Shown here piece by piece: positions 8,373 to 17,264 of a stretch of DNA of 64,000 nucleotides. Positions within the stretch are counted from its first letter, which is position 1, and every line of letters starts with the position of its first letter. The notes beneath the pieces were generated by a model. That model was not told where the DNA came from and searched no databases. It saw only the letters and a program-made list of their open reading frames with translations. Source of the stretch: VRUE01 sp963774405 (GTDB taxonomy: Bacteria > Actinomycetota > Thermoleophilia > Solirubrobacterales > 70-9); assembly GCA_963774405.1 (NCBI GenBank), contig CAVZEV010000004.1, positions 124,001 to 188,000 on the forward strand, written 5' to 3'. The translations under genes and the position numbers were made by a program.

Positions 8373-9938
8373 CTGGGGCGCCGAGCTTTCCTCGGTGCCC
8401 TCGGCGGCGGTGCGCTCGCCACGGCTCTGCCGCTCGGCCTGCGGCCGAGCTCGCTGCTGCCCGCGAGCGAGCGGAGCCTGCCCCGCGCGGGTACCGCCGC
8501 GCCGTTCCAGATGCCGCTGCCGATCCCGCGCGAGCTGACCGGCGCCGAGCTGACGATCCCGATCCGCGAGGCCGAGGTGCAGGCGCTTCCCGGCCGCAAG
8601 ACGCGGATGTGGACCTACGGCGGCAGCTTCCCCGGGCCGACGATCCGGCGCCCCGCCGGCCGGCGCACCTCGGTCACCTTCCTGCACGAACTGCCGAAGT
8701 CGGTGGGGGAGCTGACCGTGCACCTGCACGGCGGTCACAACCGCACCCAGTTCGACGGCCAGCCGGGCGGGCTGACGCCCTCGCACGCGACCTCCTTCTA
8801 CTGCCACATCCCCAGCGGCCTGACGCCGCGCCAGTCCGGCAACGACGTCCTGATCGAGCCGGGGGGGAGGCGGACCTACGTCTACGACCTCTTCGAGAAC
8901 GGCGAGCCCGAGCGCGCCGCCTTCCAGTGGTACCACGACCACCGCCTCGACCACACCGCCCAGAACGTCTGGCGCGGGCTGGCCGGGATGTGGATCATCG
9001 ACGACGAGTTCGAGGCCGGCCTGCCGCTGCCGACGGGCGATCGCGACCTCGCCCTGATGGTGGGCGACCGCGACTTCGACCACCACAACCAGCTGACCAA
9101 CCCGTTCAGCGGCCAGCGCCCGCCCGCGGACGGGATCACCGCGCGGACGATCCTCGTCAACGGCGCCCACATGCCCTACCACCGGGTCACGGCCCAGCGC
9201 TACCGCCTGCGCCTGCTCAACGTTTCCCAGTTCCGCTCCTACAACTTCTACCTCTCAAACGGCGCGCCCCTGATCCAGATCGGCAGCGACAGCGGCCTGA
9301 TGCCGCGCCCGGTGCGCCGCCAGGAGGTGACGATCGGCCCGGCCGAGCGGGTCGAGGTGGTCGTCGACTTCGCTGCGGCGGCGGGCGAGAGGGTGGAACT
9401 GCGCAGCGGTCCCCGCCACGGCGGCCGGCACCCGATCGGCGCCCGCCCCTACGTCGGCGCGCTGATGCAGTTCCGGGTCGACTCGCGGCGCCGGCCCGAT
9501 CGCACCCGGGTGCCGCGCAAGCTGCGCCCGCTGCCGGCCTGGACCAAGCGCGCCTCGCACACCCCCGACCGCACCTTCGAGATCTCGATCGGCGGCGCCT
9601 TCCGCACCGCCTGGCTGATCAACGGCCGCACCTTCAACCCGGCCCGCGCCGACGCACACCCCAAGCTCGGCTCGGTCGAGACCTGGGAGTTCGTCAACCA
9701 CACCGACGTCGCCCACATGATGCACATGCACCTGACCGACTGGCACCTGCTCGCGCGCAACGGCAAGCCCCCGCCGCCCTGGGAAGACTGCCTCAAGGAG
9801 ACCTTCTTCCTCTACCCCCGCGAACGCATCCTCGTCGCCGGCCACTTCGTCGACTACCTCGGCAAGTTCGTCATCCACTGCCACATGCTCGACCACGAGG
9901 ACCACGGCCTGATGACCCAGTTCGAGGTGGTGAAGTAG
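8373..9938 (+). CDS. Tat-exported multicopper oxidase
   Basis: A multicopper oxidase of the CotA/bilirubin-oxidase type, about 520 residues. All copper motifs are visible: HLHGGH and WYHDH in the first cupredoxin domain, then HMMHMHLTDWH and HCHMLDHEDHGLM at the C terminus (T1 and trinuclear sites). A twin-arginine signal, RRAFLGALGGGALATALP, starts right at the N terminus. The start is unclear: no ATG, GTG or TTG occurs in frame between the upstream stop and the Tat motif, so CTG 8373 is used here. ATG 8511 would lose the signal. Together with the preceding cupredoxin it suggests extracytoplasmic copper or phenolic oxidation. Confidence 0.85.
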   Translation: MGRRAFLGALGGGALATALPLGLRPSSLLPASERSLPRAGTAAPFQMPLPIPRELTGAELTIPIREAEVQALPGRKTRMWTYGGSFPGPTIRRPAGRRTSVTFLHELPKSVGELTVHLHGGHNRTQFDGQPGGLTPSHATSFYCHIPSGLTPRQSGNDVLIEPGGRRTYVYDLFENGEPERAAFQWYHDHRLDHTAQNVWRGLAGMWIIDDEFEAGLPLPTGDRDLALMVGDRDFDHHNQLTNPFSGQRPPADGITARTILVNGAHMPYHRVTAQRYRLRLLNVSQFRSYNFYLSNGAPLIQIGSDSGLMPRPVRRQEVTIGPAERVEVVVDFAAAAGERVELRSGPRHGGRHPIGARPYVGALMQFRVDSRRRPDRTRVPRKLRPLPAWTKRASHTPDRTFEISIGGAFRTAWLINGRTFNPARADAHPKLGSVETWEFVNHTDVAHMMHMHLTDWHLLARNGKPPPPWEDCLKETFFLYPRERILVAGHFVDYLGKFVIHCHMLDHEDHGLMTQFEVVK

Positions 9939-10154
9939 CTACGGGTGACTCGGGTGCTTTGACTCGAGCCTGAGCTTCTCGACCGAGACGACCGGTAGGT
10001 CGAGAGTTTCACCACGATCATTGGAGACCTCAACCATCTTCATCTCGCCGAAATCGTGGACGACGGCACCTCGCGTCCCGGCCGGCCACCCGTTGACCGC
10101 CTCGGCAAACGAGACGACGTCGATCTCACCTATGGACTGTCGGACGGTGGCCAT
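9939..10154 (-). CDS. DUF4926-like small protein
   Basis: A 71-residue protein of small beta-barrel type. It carries the pattern seen in DUF4926 proteins: ...DVVSFAEAVNGWPAGTRGAVVHDFGEMKMVEVSNDRGE (split here by position rather than motif). It is 9 bp downstream of a DUF6883-like gene on the same strand, a pairing that recurs in bacteria and may be a two-gene module, possibly toxin-antitoxin-like. The function is not established. Its stop abuts the multicopper oxidase stop (convergent). Confidence 0.65.
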   Translation of the reverse strand: MATVRQSIGEIDVVSFAEAVNGWPAGTRGAVVHDFGEMKMVEVSNDRGETLDLPVVSVEKLRLESKHPSHP

Positions 10155-10163
10155 GGGTCGAGT

Positions 10164-10538
10164 CTAGGGCCTCGAGAACGCCGTCAGCAAGCGCGGGTAC
10201 GCGGAAGCGTCAACGAGAAGCCAGGTGGTTCGCAGATTGGCCACCCGCAGGCGCTTGTCACGGAGGCCTCGGATTGAAAATTCAACAACGCAGTTGACTC
10301 CAAAGGGAGGATTCGGTCGAATCGAGCTGATCGGCGTATTGAGGATCCCGATCCGGATCGACTGCTCAACGTAGTCGACATCGTCTTTCGTTACGCCGAG
10401 GATGCGCATGAACCCAAGTGCCTTCGGACCGCCCGTCTCATGGCCGAGCTCCTGTGAGTAGTCGAGCAGCTTCTGGCGCACCCCGATTGCCTGTTCTGCA
10501 TTGGGTAGACGCTCTCCAACTCTCGGTGGCCATGACAC
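10164..10538 (-). CDS. DUF6883-like protein
   Basis: 124 residues. The opening LPNAEQAIGVRQKLLDYS, the central FMRILGVTKDDVDYVEQSI, the strand FGVNCVVEFSIRGL and the terminal LRTTWLLVD match the pattern of DUF6883 proteins. These are short soluble proteins of unknown activity, often beside DUF4926. The GTG start at 10538 sits in a GC-rich hairpin (10535-10570). Codon use is less GC-biased than the neighbours (more A/T at third positions), hinting at acquisition. No catalytic residue can be named. Confidence 0.65.
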   Translation of the reverse strand: MSWPPRVGERLPNAEQAIGVRQKLLDYSQELGHETGGPKALGFMRILGVTKDDVDYVEQSIRIGILNTPISSIRPNPPFGVNCVVEFSIRGLRDKRLRVANLRTTWLLVDASAYPRLLTAFSRP

Positions 10539-10583
10539 GCGCCGACGGTAGGACGGTCGGACGCGCGTGTGGCGCGCAAATTG

Positions 10584-10949
10584 TCAATTAAGGGTGACGC
10601 CTCGAGAACGCCGGTATCTGAACAGGTAGACGCCGAAGACCGGTATCGAGAGCGCCGCGAGGGCGATGCTGAATGGGTCGTGGTCGGAGACCGCGAAGTG
10701 GACCAGCAGGATCACCAGCAGCCCTTGCGAAGCCAGGTGCCAGGCGCGGATCGGGGGCGCCTTGGATTTGACCTCCGGCGTGGCTCGGGAAGGCACTTCG
10801 GGCTCGACAATGCCGCGCCGCTTGCGCCAGGCCCTCCTCACCTCCTCTTCGTTTCGGAGCAGGATCGCGGCGACGACCGCGAGGCCGAGGACGATGCCGA
10901 TCGAGAATGCACCGAGGTCGCTCACGACGCCGGCCTCGCTACTCGCCAA
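10584..10949 (-). CDS. Small membrane protein
   Basis: 121 residues with three hydrophobic segments: about 14-31 (FSIGIVLGLAVVAAILL), 73-87 (HLASQGLLVILLVHF) and 94-110. A charged cytoplasmic loop (EEEVRRAWRKRRG) separates the first two. No family is recognised. GTG at 10922 (VSDLGAF) is an alternative start that would avoid overlapping the end of the glyoxalase gene upstream. Same strand as that gene, so they are probably co-transcribed. Confidence 0.6.
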   Translation of the reverse strand: MASSEAGVVSDLGAFSIGIVLGLAVVAAILLRNEEEVRRAWRKRRGIVEPEVPSRATPEVKSKAPPIRAWHLASQGLLVILLVHFAVSDHDPFSIALAALSIPVFGVYLFRYRRSRGVTLN

Positions 10950-11316
10950 TCAGCTCGATGCGGTAGCCGTCGGGGTCGCGGAGGAAGGCGATGCGGTGGC
11001 CCTCGGTGCGGCCGCCGGGGCGGTAGGGCGGTTTTTCGGGCTCGATGCCGTCGGCGGAAAGGGTCTCGAGGGTGGCGTCGAGGTCGTCGACGGCGAGGGC
11101 GATGTGGTTGTAGCCGGTGCCGTGCTCGTAGCCGGTGACGCCGTGGTTGTAGGTCAGCTCGAGCACCGGGTCCTCGCCGGGGAGGTTCATGAAGACGTTG
11201 ATCGCCTCGTCGCCGATCGGCATGCGGCCGGTCTCTTCGAAGCCGAGCTTCTCGTAGAAGGCGACCGAGCGGTCGATCTCGCCGATCCGGTAGCAGGTGT
11301 GCAAGAAGCGCGCCAT
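10939..11316 (-). CDS. Glyoxalase/VOC family protein (lactoylglutathione lyase-like)
   Basis: A 125-residue single-module VOC protein closely patterned on glyoxalase I. It has the N-terminal metal ligand in FLHTCYRIGEIDRSVAFYEKLG, the motif LELTYNHG, the second half with YNHIALAVDD (His ligand) and the terminal FLRDPDGYRIELI (Glu ligand). It would detoxify methylglyoxal-type adducts. Actinobacteria usually lack glutathione, so mycothiol or another thiol may be the cofactor. Start ATG 11316, divergent from the PBP gene with about 40 bp between. Confidence 0.88.
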   Translation of the reverse strand: MARFLHTCYRIGEIDRSVAFYEKLGFEETGRMPIGDEAINVFMNLPGEDPVLELTYNHGVTGYEHGTGYNHIALAVDDLDATLETLSADGIEPEKPPYRPGGRTEGHRIAFLRDPDGYRIELIGE

Positions 11317-11357
11317 CGCCTTGGCAGCCTAACGGCCTCCCTACAATTTGCAGCCGA

Positions 11358-13480
11358 ATGGCTCGCCGAACGCGCCTGCGCAGGCGCAAGTCGCATTCCT
11401 CGAGATGGAAGAAGGTGATGGTCCCCCTGGGGGTCCTGCTTGCCGTGGCCGTGGTCGCCGGCATCGCGGCGGGGAGCTGGGCGGTCAGCACGTATGAGTC
11501 GGCGCCGCCGCTCTCCAGCCTCAAACCGGTCCAGAAGGGCCGCTCCTCGGCGATCTACGCGGCCGACGGCACCTTGATCGGCTTCATCCAGGCCGAAAAC
11601 ATCCGCCAGCCGGTGCCGGGCCGGACGATGCCGCAGACCCTGCGCGACGCCACGGTCGCGATCGAGGATCGCAACTTCTTCAACCACGGCGCCCTCGACC
11701 CGGCCGGCATCGCCCGCGCCGCCTGGAAGGACCTGCTGGCCGGCGGCAAGCCGGTGCAGGGCGCCTCGACGATCACCCAGCAGCTGGTCCGCAACCTCTA
11801 CATCCAGAACCCCGAAGAGACGCTGAAACGAAAGTTGATCGAAGCGCACCTCGCCTACGAGATGGAGGAAGCCCACGGCAAGGAATGGATCCTCACCGCC
11901 TACCTCAATACCGCCCCCTACGGCACGGTCGAAGGCGAGACCGCGGTCGGGGTCGAGGCGGCGGCGCAGACCTACTTCGGCAAGCCGGCCTCCGAGCTGG
12001 GCCTGACCGAATCGGCGCTGATCGCCGGGCTGCCGCAGGCGCCCTCCGAATACAACCCCTTCCTCGATCCCCACGCGGCCCTGCAGCGCCGCAACGAGGT
12101 GCTGGGGGCGATGCACGATCAGGACTACATCACCGGCGACGAATACCGCGAAGCCCTGCACAGCGGGCTCGGCCTCAGCCCCGGCCACAAGTACCGGGTG
12201 ATCAAGGACCCTTCCTCTTCGACCTGGTCCAGCAGGAGCTGATCGACCGCTACGGGATCAACACCGTGCGCAAGGGCGGGCTCAAGGCCTACACGACGAT
12301 CGACCCCGAACTGCAGGAACGGGCGCAGGAAGCGGTCGACTCCTGCGGCGTCTGCTACCCCGAAGGCGGGCCGGCCGCCGGGCTCGCCTCGGTCGACCCG
12401 AAGACCGGCGAAATCGTCGCCCTCGCCTCGACCGAAGGCTCCGAAAGCGAAAGCGAATTCAACTACGCCTGGCAGGCCCACCGCCAGCCCGGTTCCTCGT
12501 TCAAGCCCTACGTGCTGACGACGGCGATCAAGCAGGGGATCGACCCCTACAGCACCTACTACGACGGCACCTCGCCGAAGACGCTGGAGACGCCGGGGGG
12601 TGTTCCCTGGACCGTCAACAACGCCGAGCCCGGCGGCGGCACGATGTCGATTGCGCAGGCGACGACCGAGTCGGTCAACGTCGTCTTCGCCCAGCTCGAC
12701 CTGGATGTCGGCCCCGAAAACGTCACCCAGACCGCGCACGAAATGGGCATCGAAGCGCCGCTGGAATCGGTGCCCGCGGAGGGGATCGGCGGTCTCGCCG
12801 TCGGCGTCACGCCGCTCGAACAGGCCGACGGCTACGCGACCCTCGCCAGCGGCGGCATCCACCACGACCCGACCGCGATCAGCCGGGTCGAATTCCCCAA
12901 CGGCAAGGTCGAAGAAACCAACCCCGACTCCGGCGAACGGGTGCTGACCGAGGGCCAGGCGGCCGACGTGACGAAAATCCTCGAAACGGTGATCACCGAA
13001 GGCACCGGCTCCCCATTCACGTACATGGGCTGCAGCGCCGAGGCGGGCAAGACCGGCACCTCGGAGGGCCTCTCCGACGCCTGGTTCGTCGGCTACACGC
13101 CGCTCTACTCGACCGCGGTTTGGGTCGGCCACCCGCAGTCGCGCGAAGCGACCGGCTACGGCGGGCCGACCGCGGGACCGATCTGGCGCTCCTACATGGA
13201 AGCCGCCGCCGGCGGGAACTGCCCGTCGTTCCCCGAAGCGACGAGCCTGCCCGAACTCTCCGGCTTCGACAGCGGCCACACCTCGGGCTCCTCCGGCTCC
13301 TCGAGCGAATCCGAATACAACGAATACGAAGAAGAAGAATCGGGCGAAGAATCCTCGCAGGAAGGCAAGAAGGGCAAAGCCGAAAAAGCTGCCCCCGAAG
13401 CCGAAGCCGCCCCGGAAGCCGCGCCCGAACCCACTCCGGCGCCGCCCCCGCCCGCCGGCGGCGGCATCAGCCCCGGCTGA
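11358..13480 (+). CDS. Class A penicillin-binding protein, frameshifted in the middle
   Basis: A bifunctional peptidoglycan synthase, about 707 residues when joined. A basic cytoplasmic N terminus and one TM helix (about 20-40) precede the glycosyltransferase-51 domain (EDRNFFNHGALDPAG, STITQQLVRN). The transpeptidase domain has SSFK (active-site Ser), SVN and KTGTS. The tail is acidic then Pro/Ala-rich (about 13280-13480). The frame breaks near 12204: the first frame ends at 12242 after HKYRVIKDP, and the correct sequence (FLFDLVQQELIDRYG) continues in the -1 frame. One missing C in a C run explains it. Both halves look intact, so a sequencing error is likely. Confidence 0.85.
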
Positions 13481-13481
13481 G

Positions 13482-14612
13482 TTGAAGCTCCGGCTGAGCA
13501 GCGAGCCGCCTCCCGCCTGGCTGGGCTTGCTGGCAACGCTCGCCGCGGTCATCGCCGGCACCCTGATCGTCTACCCGCTGAAGTCGATCGCCCCGGTCGT
13601 CTCCCTGGGCGTCGTCTACCTGCCAGCGATCCTGCTGATCTCGATCGTCTGGGGCCTGCGCCTCGGCCTACTTGCCTCGGTCGCCAGCGCGGTCGCCTTC
13701 AACTACTTCCAACTGCCGCCGCTGCACCGGCTGACGATCGCCGACGAACAGAACTGGATCGCGCTGATCGCCTTCGCGATCGTCGCCGCGATCAGCAGCA
13801 CCGTCGCCGGCCTGGCGCGGGCCCAGGCGCTGGAGGCCGAGCGCCGGCGCGAGCAGGCCGACCGGGCGCTGGCCGAGCTGGCGGCGCTGGCCGAGGAGCG
13901 CGACCGGATGCAGGCGGAGATGGTCGAGGCCGAGGCGCTGCGCCGCAGCGATGAGCTGAAGACCGCCCTGCTGCGGGCGATCTCCCACGACCTGCGCACG
14001 CCGCTGACCTCGATCATCGCCGGCGGCGCCGCGCTCGGCTCGCGGAGCACGACCAGCGAGGAGCGCGAGGAGCTGAGCGCGGCGGTGGTCTCCGAGGGCG
14101 AGCGGCTCTCGCGCCTGGTCGAGAACCTGCTCGACATGTCGCGGCTGGAGGCGGGCAAGGCGCAGCCTCACAGCGAGCCGGTCGACCTCGCCGAGGTGCT
14201 CGAGGCCGCCCGCGCCGCGATCGGCCGCCCCGAGCTGGTGCGACTCGCGGTCGAGCGCGAGCTGCCGCTGGTCGAGGCCGACGCCGCCCAGCTCGAGCGC
14301 GCCTTCGCCAACCTGCTGGAGAACGCGGTTCGCCACGGCGGCGGCAAGCCGGTGCTGGTCAAATCGCTGCTGCTCGCCGGCAAGATCACCGTGCGCGTGG
14401 TTGACCAAGGCCCCGGAATTCCCGACAGCGAGCGAGAGCGGATCTTCGAGCCGTTCCAGCACGGCGAGGGCGGCCGCGGCGGCGGCGCCGGGCTCGGCCT
14501 GGCGATCGCCCGGGGCTTCGTCGAGGCCAACGGCGGCGAGATCGCGGTCGACTCGGTGGTCGGACAGGGCAGCAGCTTCGTCGTCTCGATGCCGTGCCGG
14601 GAGGAGGGGTGA
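13482..14612 (+). CDS. kdpD: KdpD-like sensor histidine kinase lacking the N-terminal KdpD domain
   Basis: A 376-residue membrane kinase. Four TM segments (about 15-105) form the DUF4118 region typical of KdpD, including FNYFQLPPLHRLTI. A coiled coil follows, then HisKA with His169 in ISHDLRTPLTS and HATPase with the N box (FANLLENAVRHGG), DQGPGIP and GGGAGLGLAI. The usual 350-residue KdpD/USP input part is missing here and is encoded separately at 20008-21147. The TTG start is two bases after the PBP stop. The stop overlaps kdpE (GTGA). It should phosphorylate KdpE in response to potassium limitation. Confidence 0.88.
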   Translation: MKLRLSSEPPPAWLGLLATLAAVIAGTLIVYPLKSIAPVVSLGVVYLPAILLISIVWGLRLGLLASVASAVAFNYFQLPPLHRLTIADEQNWIALIAFAIVAAISSTVAGLARAQALEAERRREQADRALAELAALAEERDRMQAEMVEAEALRRSDELKTALLRAISHDLRTPLTSIIAGGAALGSRSTTSEEREELSAAVVSEGERLSRLVENLLDMSRLEAGKAQPHSEPVDLAEVLEAARAAIGRPELVRLAVERELPLVEADAAQLERAFANLLENAVRHGGGKPVLVKSLLLAGKITVRVVDQGPGIPDSERERIFEPFQHGEGGRGGGAGLGLAIARGFVEANGGEIAVDSVVGQGSSFVVSMPCREEG

Positions 14613-15289
14613 ACGAGCGCCCGCGGGTCCTGGCCTGCGACGACGAGCCGCAGATCCTGCGGGCGCTGAAGGTGATCCTGCGCGACGCCGGCTACGGGGC
14701 GGTCCCGGCCGAGAGCGGCGAGCAGGCCCTCGACCTAGCCGCGGTGAGGCCGCCGGCGGCGGCGATCGTCGACCTGATGCTGCCCGACATCGACGGCATC
14801 GAGGTCACCGAACGCCTGCGCGAGTGGAGCGAGATGCCGATCATCGTGCTCTCCGCCGTGGGCGAGGAGGAGGCCAAGGTGCGGGCGCTGGCAGCGGGCG
14901 CCGACGACTACGTGACCAAGCCCTTCGGCCCACCCGAGCTGGTCGCCCGCCTGCAGGCGGCGCTGCGCCGCGCGCCCGGAGGGGAGGAGGAGCCGACGGT
15001 CGAGCTCGGCGAGCTGAGCGTCGACCTGGCAGCGCACTCGGTCTCCCGCGGCGGTGAGGAGATCCACCTGACCCCGACCGAGTTCCAGGTCCTGCGCGCC
15101 CTGGTCCGCAACCGCGGCCGGCTGATGACCCACCGCGCCCTGCTCACCGAGGTCTGGGGCCCGGCCTGGAGCAACGACACCGCCACCCTGCGCACCCACG
15201 TGGCAAACCTGCGTCGCAAGCTCGAAACGGGCGAGGGCGAGGGGCTGATCCGCACCGATCCGGGCGTCGGCTATCGAATCGCGCTGTAG
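14609..15289 (+). CDS. kdpE: KdpE-family response regulator
   Basis: A 226-residue OmpR/KdpE-type regulator from GTG 14609, which overlaps the kinase stop. The receiver domain has DDE at 11-13, phospho-acceptor Asp55 (AIVDLMLPDIDG) and Lys in VTKPFG. The winged-helix DNA-binding domain is at about 130-226 (LTPTEFQVLRALVRNRGRLMTHRALL, then TLRTHVANLRRKLE). It is the cognate partner of the preceding kinase and the expected activator of the kdp genes downstream. Confidence 0.92.
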   Translation: MNERPRVLACDDEPQILRALKVILRDAGYGAVPAESGEQALDLAAVRPPAAAIVDLMLPDIDGIEVTERLREWSEMPIIVLSAVGEEEAKVRALAAGADDYVTKPFGPPELVARLQAALRRAPGGEEEPTVELGELSVDLAAHSVSRGGEEIHLTPTEFQVLRALVRNRGRLMTHRALLTEVWGPAWSNDTATLRTHVANLRRKLETGEGEGLIRTDPGVGYRIAL

Positions 15290-15364
15290 GGCCTTGACGA
15301 AATCTCCACGGCCGGGCGGCGATCGCACACACACCCTTGACGCGCGCGAGCGCATGATCGAGAT

Positions 15365-15490
15365 GTGCTCTCGTTTGCCGACATCTTCCCCGGCGGCGGC
15401 GGTCTTCCGGCCGATCTCTTCGCCGTAGCGCTCGCCGTCGCCCTCTTCGCCCTCCTCTACTGGGCGATCGAGCTGATCGACCGGATATGA
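15365..15490 (+). CDS. kdpF: KdpF small membrane subunit
   Basis: A 41-residue peptide from GTG 15365 to TGA 15488-15490, with one TM helix (about 17-36, LPADLFAVALAVALFALLYW). Position just before kdpA and the single-span character identify it as KdpF, the stabilising peptide of the Kdp complex. A TTGACG hexamer at 15337-15342 could be a -35 element, but no good -10 is seen. The 75 bases between kdpE and kdpF are the only place for a separate kdp promoter. Confidence 0.75.
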   Translation: MLSFADIFPGGGGLPADLFAVALAVALFALLYWAIELIDRI

Positions 15491-15506
15491 GCGGCTTGGG
15501 ACGCTG

Positions 15507-17264
15507 ATGGCGCAGGGTTGGCTGCAGATCGCGATCTTCCTCGCCGTCCTGCTCGCGCTGGTGAGGCCGGTCGGCGCCTACATGGCGCGGGTCTTCACCG
15601 ACCAGCGGGTCTTCCTCTCGCCCGTGGTCGGGCCAATCGAGCGCCTCGCCTACAGGGCGCTGCGCGTGCGGCCCGATCAGGGGCAGGACTGGAAGGCCTA
15701 CGCCCGCAGCCTGATCGTCTTCTCGCTGCTCTCCTGGCTCGGGCTCTATCTGATCCTGCGCACCCAGGGCGCCCAGCCCTTCAACCCGCAGGGCTTCCAC
15801 TCGGCGCCCTGGGACCTCAACTTCAACACCGCCTCCTCCTTCGTCACCAACACCAACTGGCAGTACTACGGCGGCGAAGCGACGCTCACCTACTTCGCCC
15901 AGATGGCCGGCCTGGCGGTGCAGAACTTCGTCTCGGCCGCGGTCGGGATCGCCGTCGTCGTCGCCCTGATCCGCGGCATCGTCGCCCGCAGCGGCCGTGA
16001 GCTCGGCAACTTCTGGAAGGGCCTGGTCCGGATCCTGCTCTACATCCTGCTGCCGGTCTCGATCGTGGCGGCGCTCTTCCTCGTCTCCCAGGGCGTGATC
16101 CAGAACTTCGATCACTACACGGTGATCCACACGCTGGCCGGGGGCACGCAGACGCTGGCCCAGGGGCCGGTCGCATCGCAGGAGGTGATCAAGGAGCTCG
16201 GCACCAACGGCGGCGGCTTCTTCAGCGTCAACTCGGCCCACCCGTTCGAGAACCCGAGCGGCCTGACCAACTTCGTCGAGCTGGCGCTGATCCTGGTCAT
16301 CCCGGCCAGCCTCACCTACACCTACGGCCGCATGGTCGGCAGCCAGCGCCAGGGCTGGGCGATCTTCGCGGCGATGTTCGTGCTCTTCCTCGGCGGCGTC
16401 GCCGTCGTCTACATGGCCGAGCAGCACGGCACCCCGGCCGAGCACCTTGCCGGCCTCCACACCCACGCCTTCCACGGCTCGACCGGCGGCAACATGGAGG
16501 GCAAGGAGCAGCGCTTCGGCATCGCCGGCTCCTCGCTGTGGACGGCGGTGACGACGGTCACCTCCTGCGGCGCCGTCAACGCGGCGTTCGAGTCGTTGAG
16601 CGGGCTCGGGGGCGCGGTGCCCTTCGTCAACATCGGCCTCGGTGAGGTCGTCTTCGGCGGCGTCGGCGCCGGCCTCTACTCGATGCTGCTCTACGTCCTG
16701 CTCGCCGTCTTCATCGGCGGCCTGATGGTCGGTCGCACTCCCGAGTACCTCGGCAAGAAGCTCGCCGCGCGGGAGATCAAGCTGGTCTCGCTCGGCGTGC
16801 TGCTGACGCCGCTGCTCGTCCTGGTCTCCGCCGGGGTCGCCTCGGCGAGCGCGCTGGGCAAGCGCTCGCTCTTCGCCGGGGTCAACCCGCAGGGCTTCTC
16901 CGAGACGCTCTACGCCTACCTCTCGCAGGCCAACAACAACGGCTCGGCCTTCGCCGGCTACAGCGGCTTCGTCCAGCCTCACCCGCCCGGCAACGTCGGC
17001 GCCCACGGGATCTCCTTCGCCGACCTGCTCGGCGGCGTCGTCATGCTGGGCGCCCGCTTCGTGCCGATCCTCCTCGTCCTCGCGATCGCCGGCGCGCTGG
17101 CGGGCAAGAAGGTCGCGCCGCCCGGGCTGGGGACGATGCGCACCGACAACCCGACCTTCGTCTTCCTCCTGCTCGGCGTCGTGGTCCTGGTCGGCGCCCT
17201 CACCTTCTTCCCCGCGATCCTGCTCGGGCCGGTGGTCCAGAGCCTGACCACGAGGCTCTTCTGA
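15507..17264 (+). CDS. kdpA: Potassium-transporting ATPase subunit A
   Basis: A 585-residue channel-like K+-binding subunit of the Kdp P-type ATPase. It contains the expected selectivity regions: SFVTNTNWQYYGGE, ELGTNGGGFFSVNSAHPFENP, TTVTSCGAVNAAFESL and NNNGSAFAGYSG. Length matches the family (about 560-590). It is followed with one-base overlap (TGATG at 17262) by kdpC rather than kdpB, reversing the usual kdpA-B-C order. Confidence 0.96.
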   Translation: MAQGWLQIAIFLAVLLALVRPVGAYMARVFTDQRVFLSPVVGPIERLAYRALRVRPDQGQDWKAYARSLIVFSLLSWLGLYLILRTQGAQPFNPQGFHSAPWDLNFNTASSFVTNTNWQYYGGEATLTYFAQMAGLAVQNFVSAAVGIAVVVALIRGIVARSGRELGNFWKGLVRILLYILLPVSIVAALFLVSQGVIQNFDHYTVIHTLAGGTQTLAQGPVASQEVIKELGTNGGGFFSVNSAHPFENPSGLTNFVELALILVIPASLTYTYGRMVGSQRQGWAIFAAMFVLFLGGVAVVYMAEQHGTPAEHLAGLHTHAFHGSTGGNMEGKEQRFGIAGSSLWTAVTTVTSCGAVNAAFESLSGLGGAVPFVNIGLGEVVFGGVGAGLYSMLLYVLLAVFIGGLMVGRTPEYLGKKLAAREIKLVSLGVLLTPLLVLVSAGVASASALGKRSLFAGVNPQGFSETLYAYLSQANNNGSAFAGYSGFVQPHPPGNVGAHGISFADLLGGVVMLGARFVPILLVLAIAGALAGKKVAPPGLGTMRTDNPTFVFLLLGVVVLVGALTFFPAILLGPVVQSLTTRLF

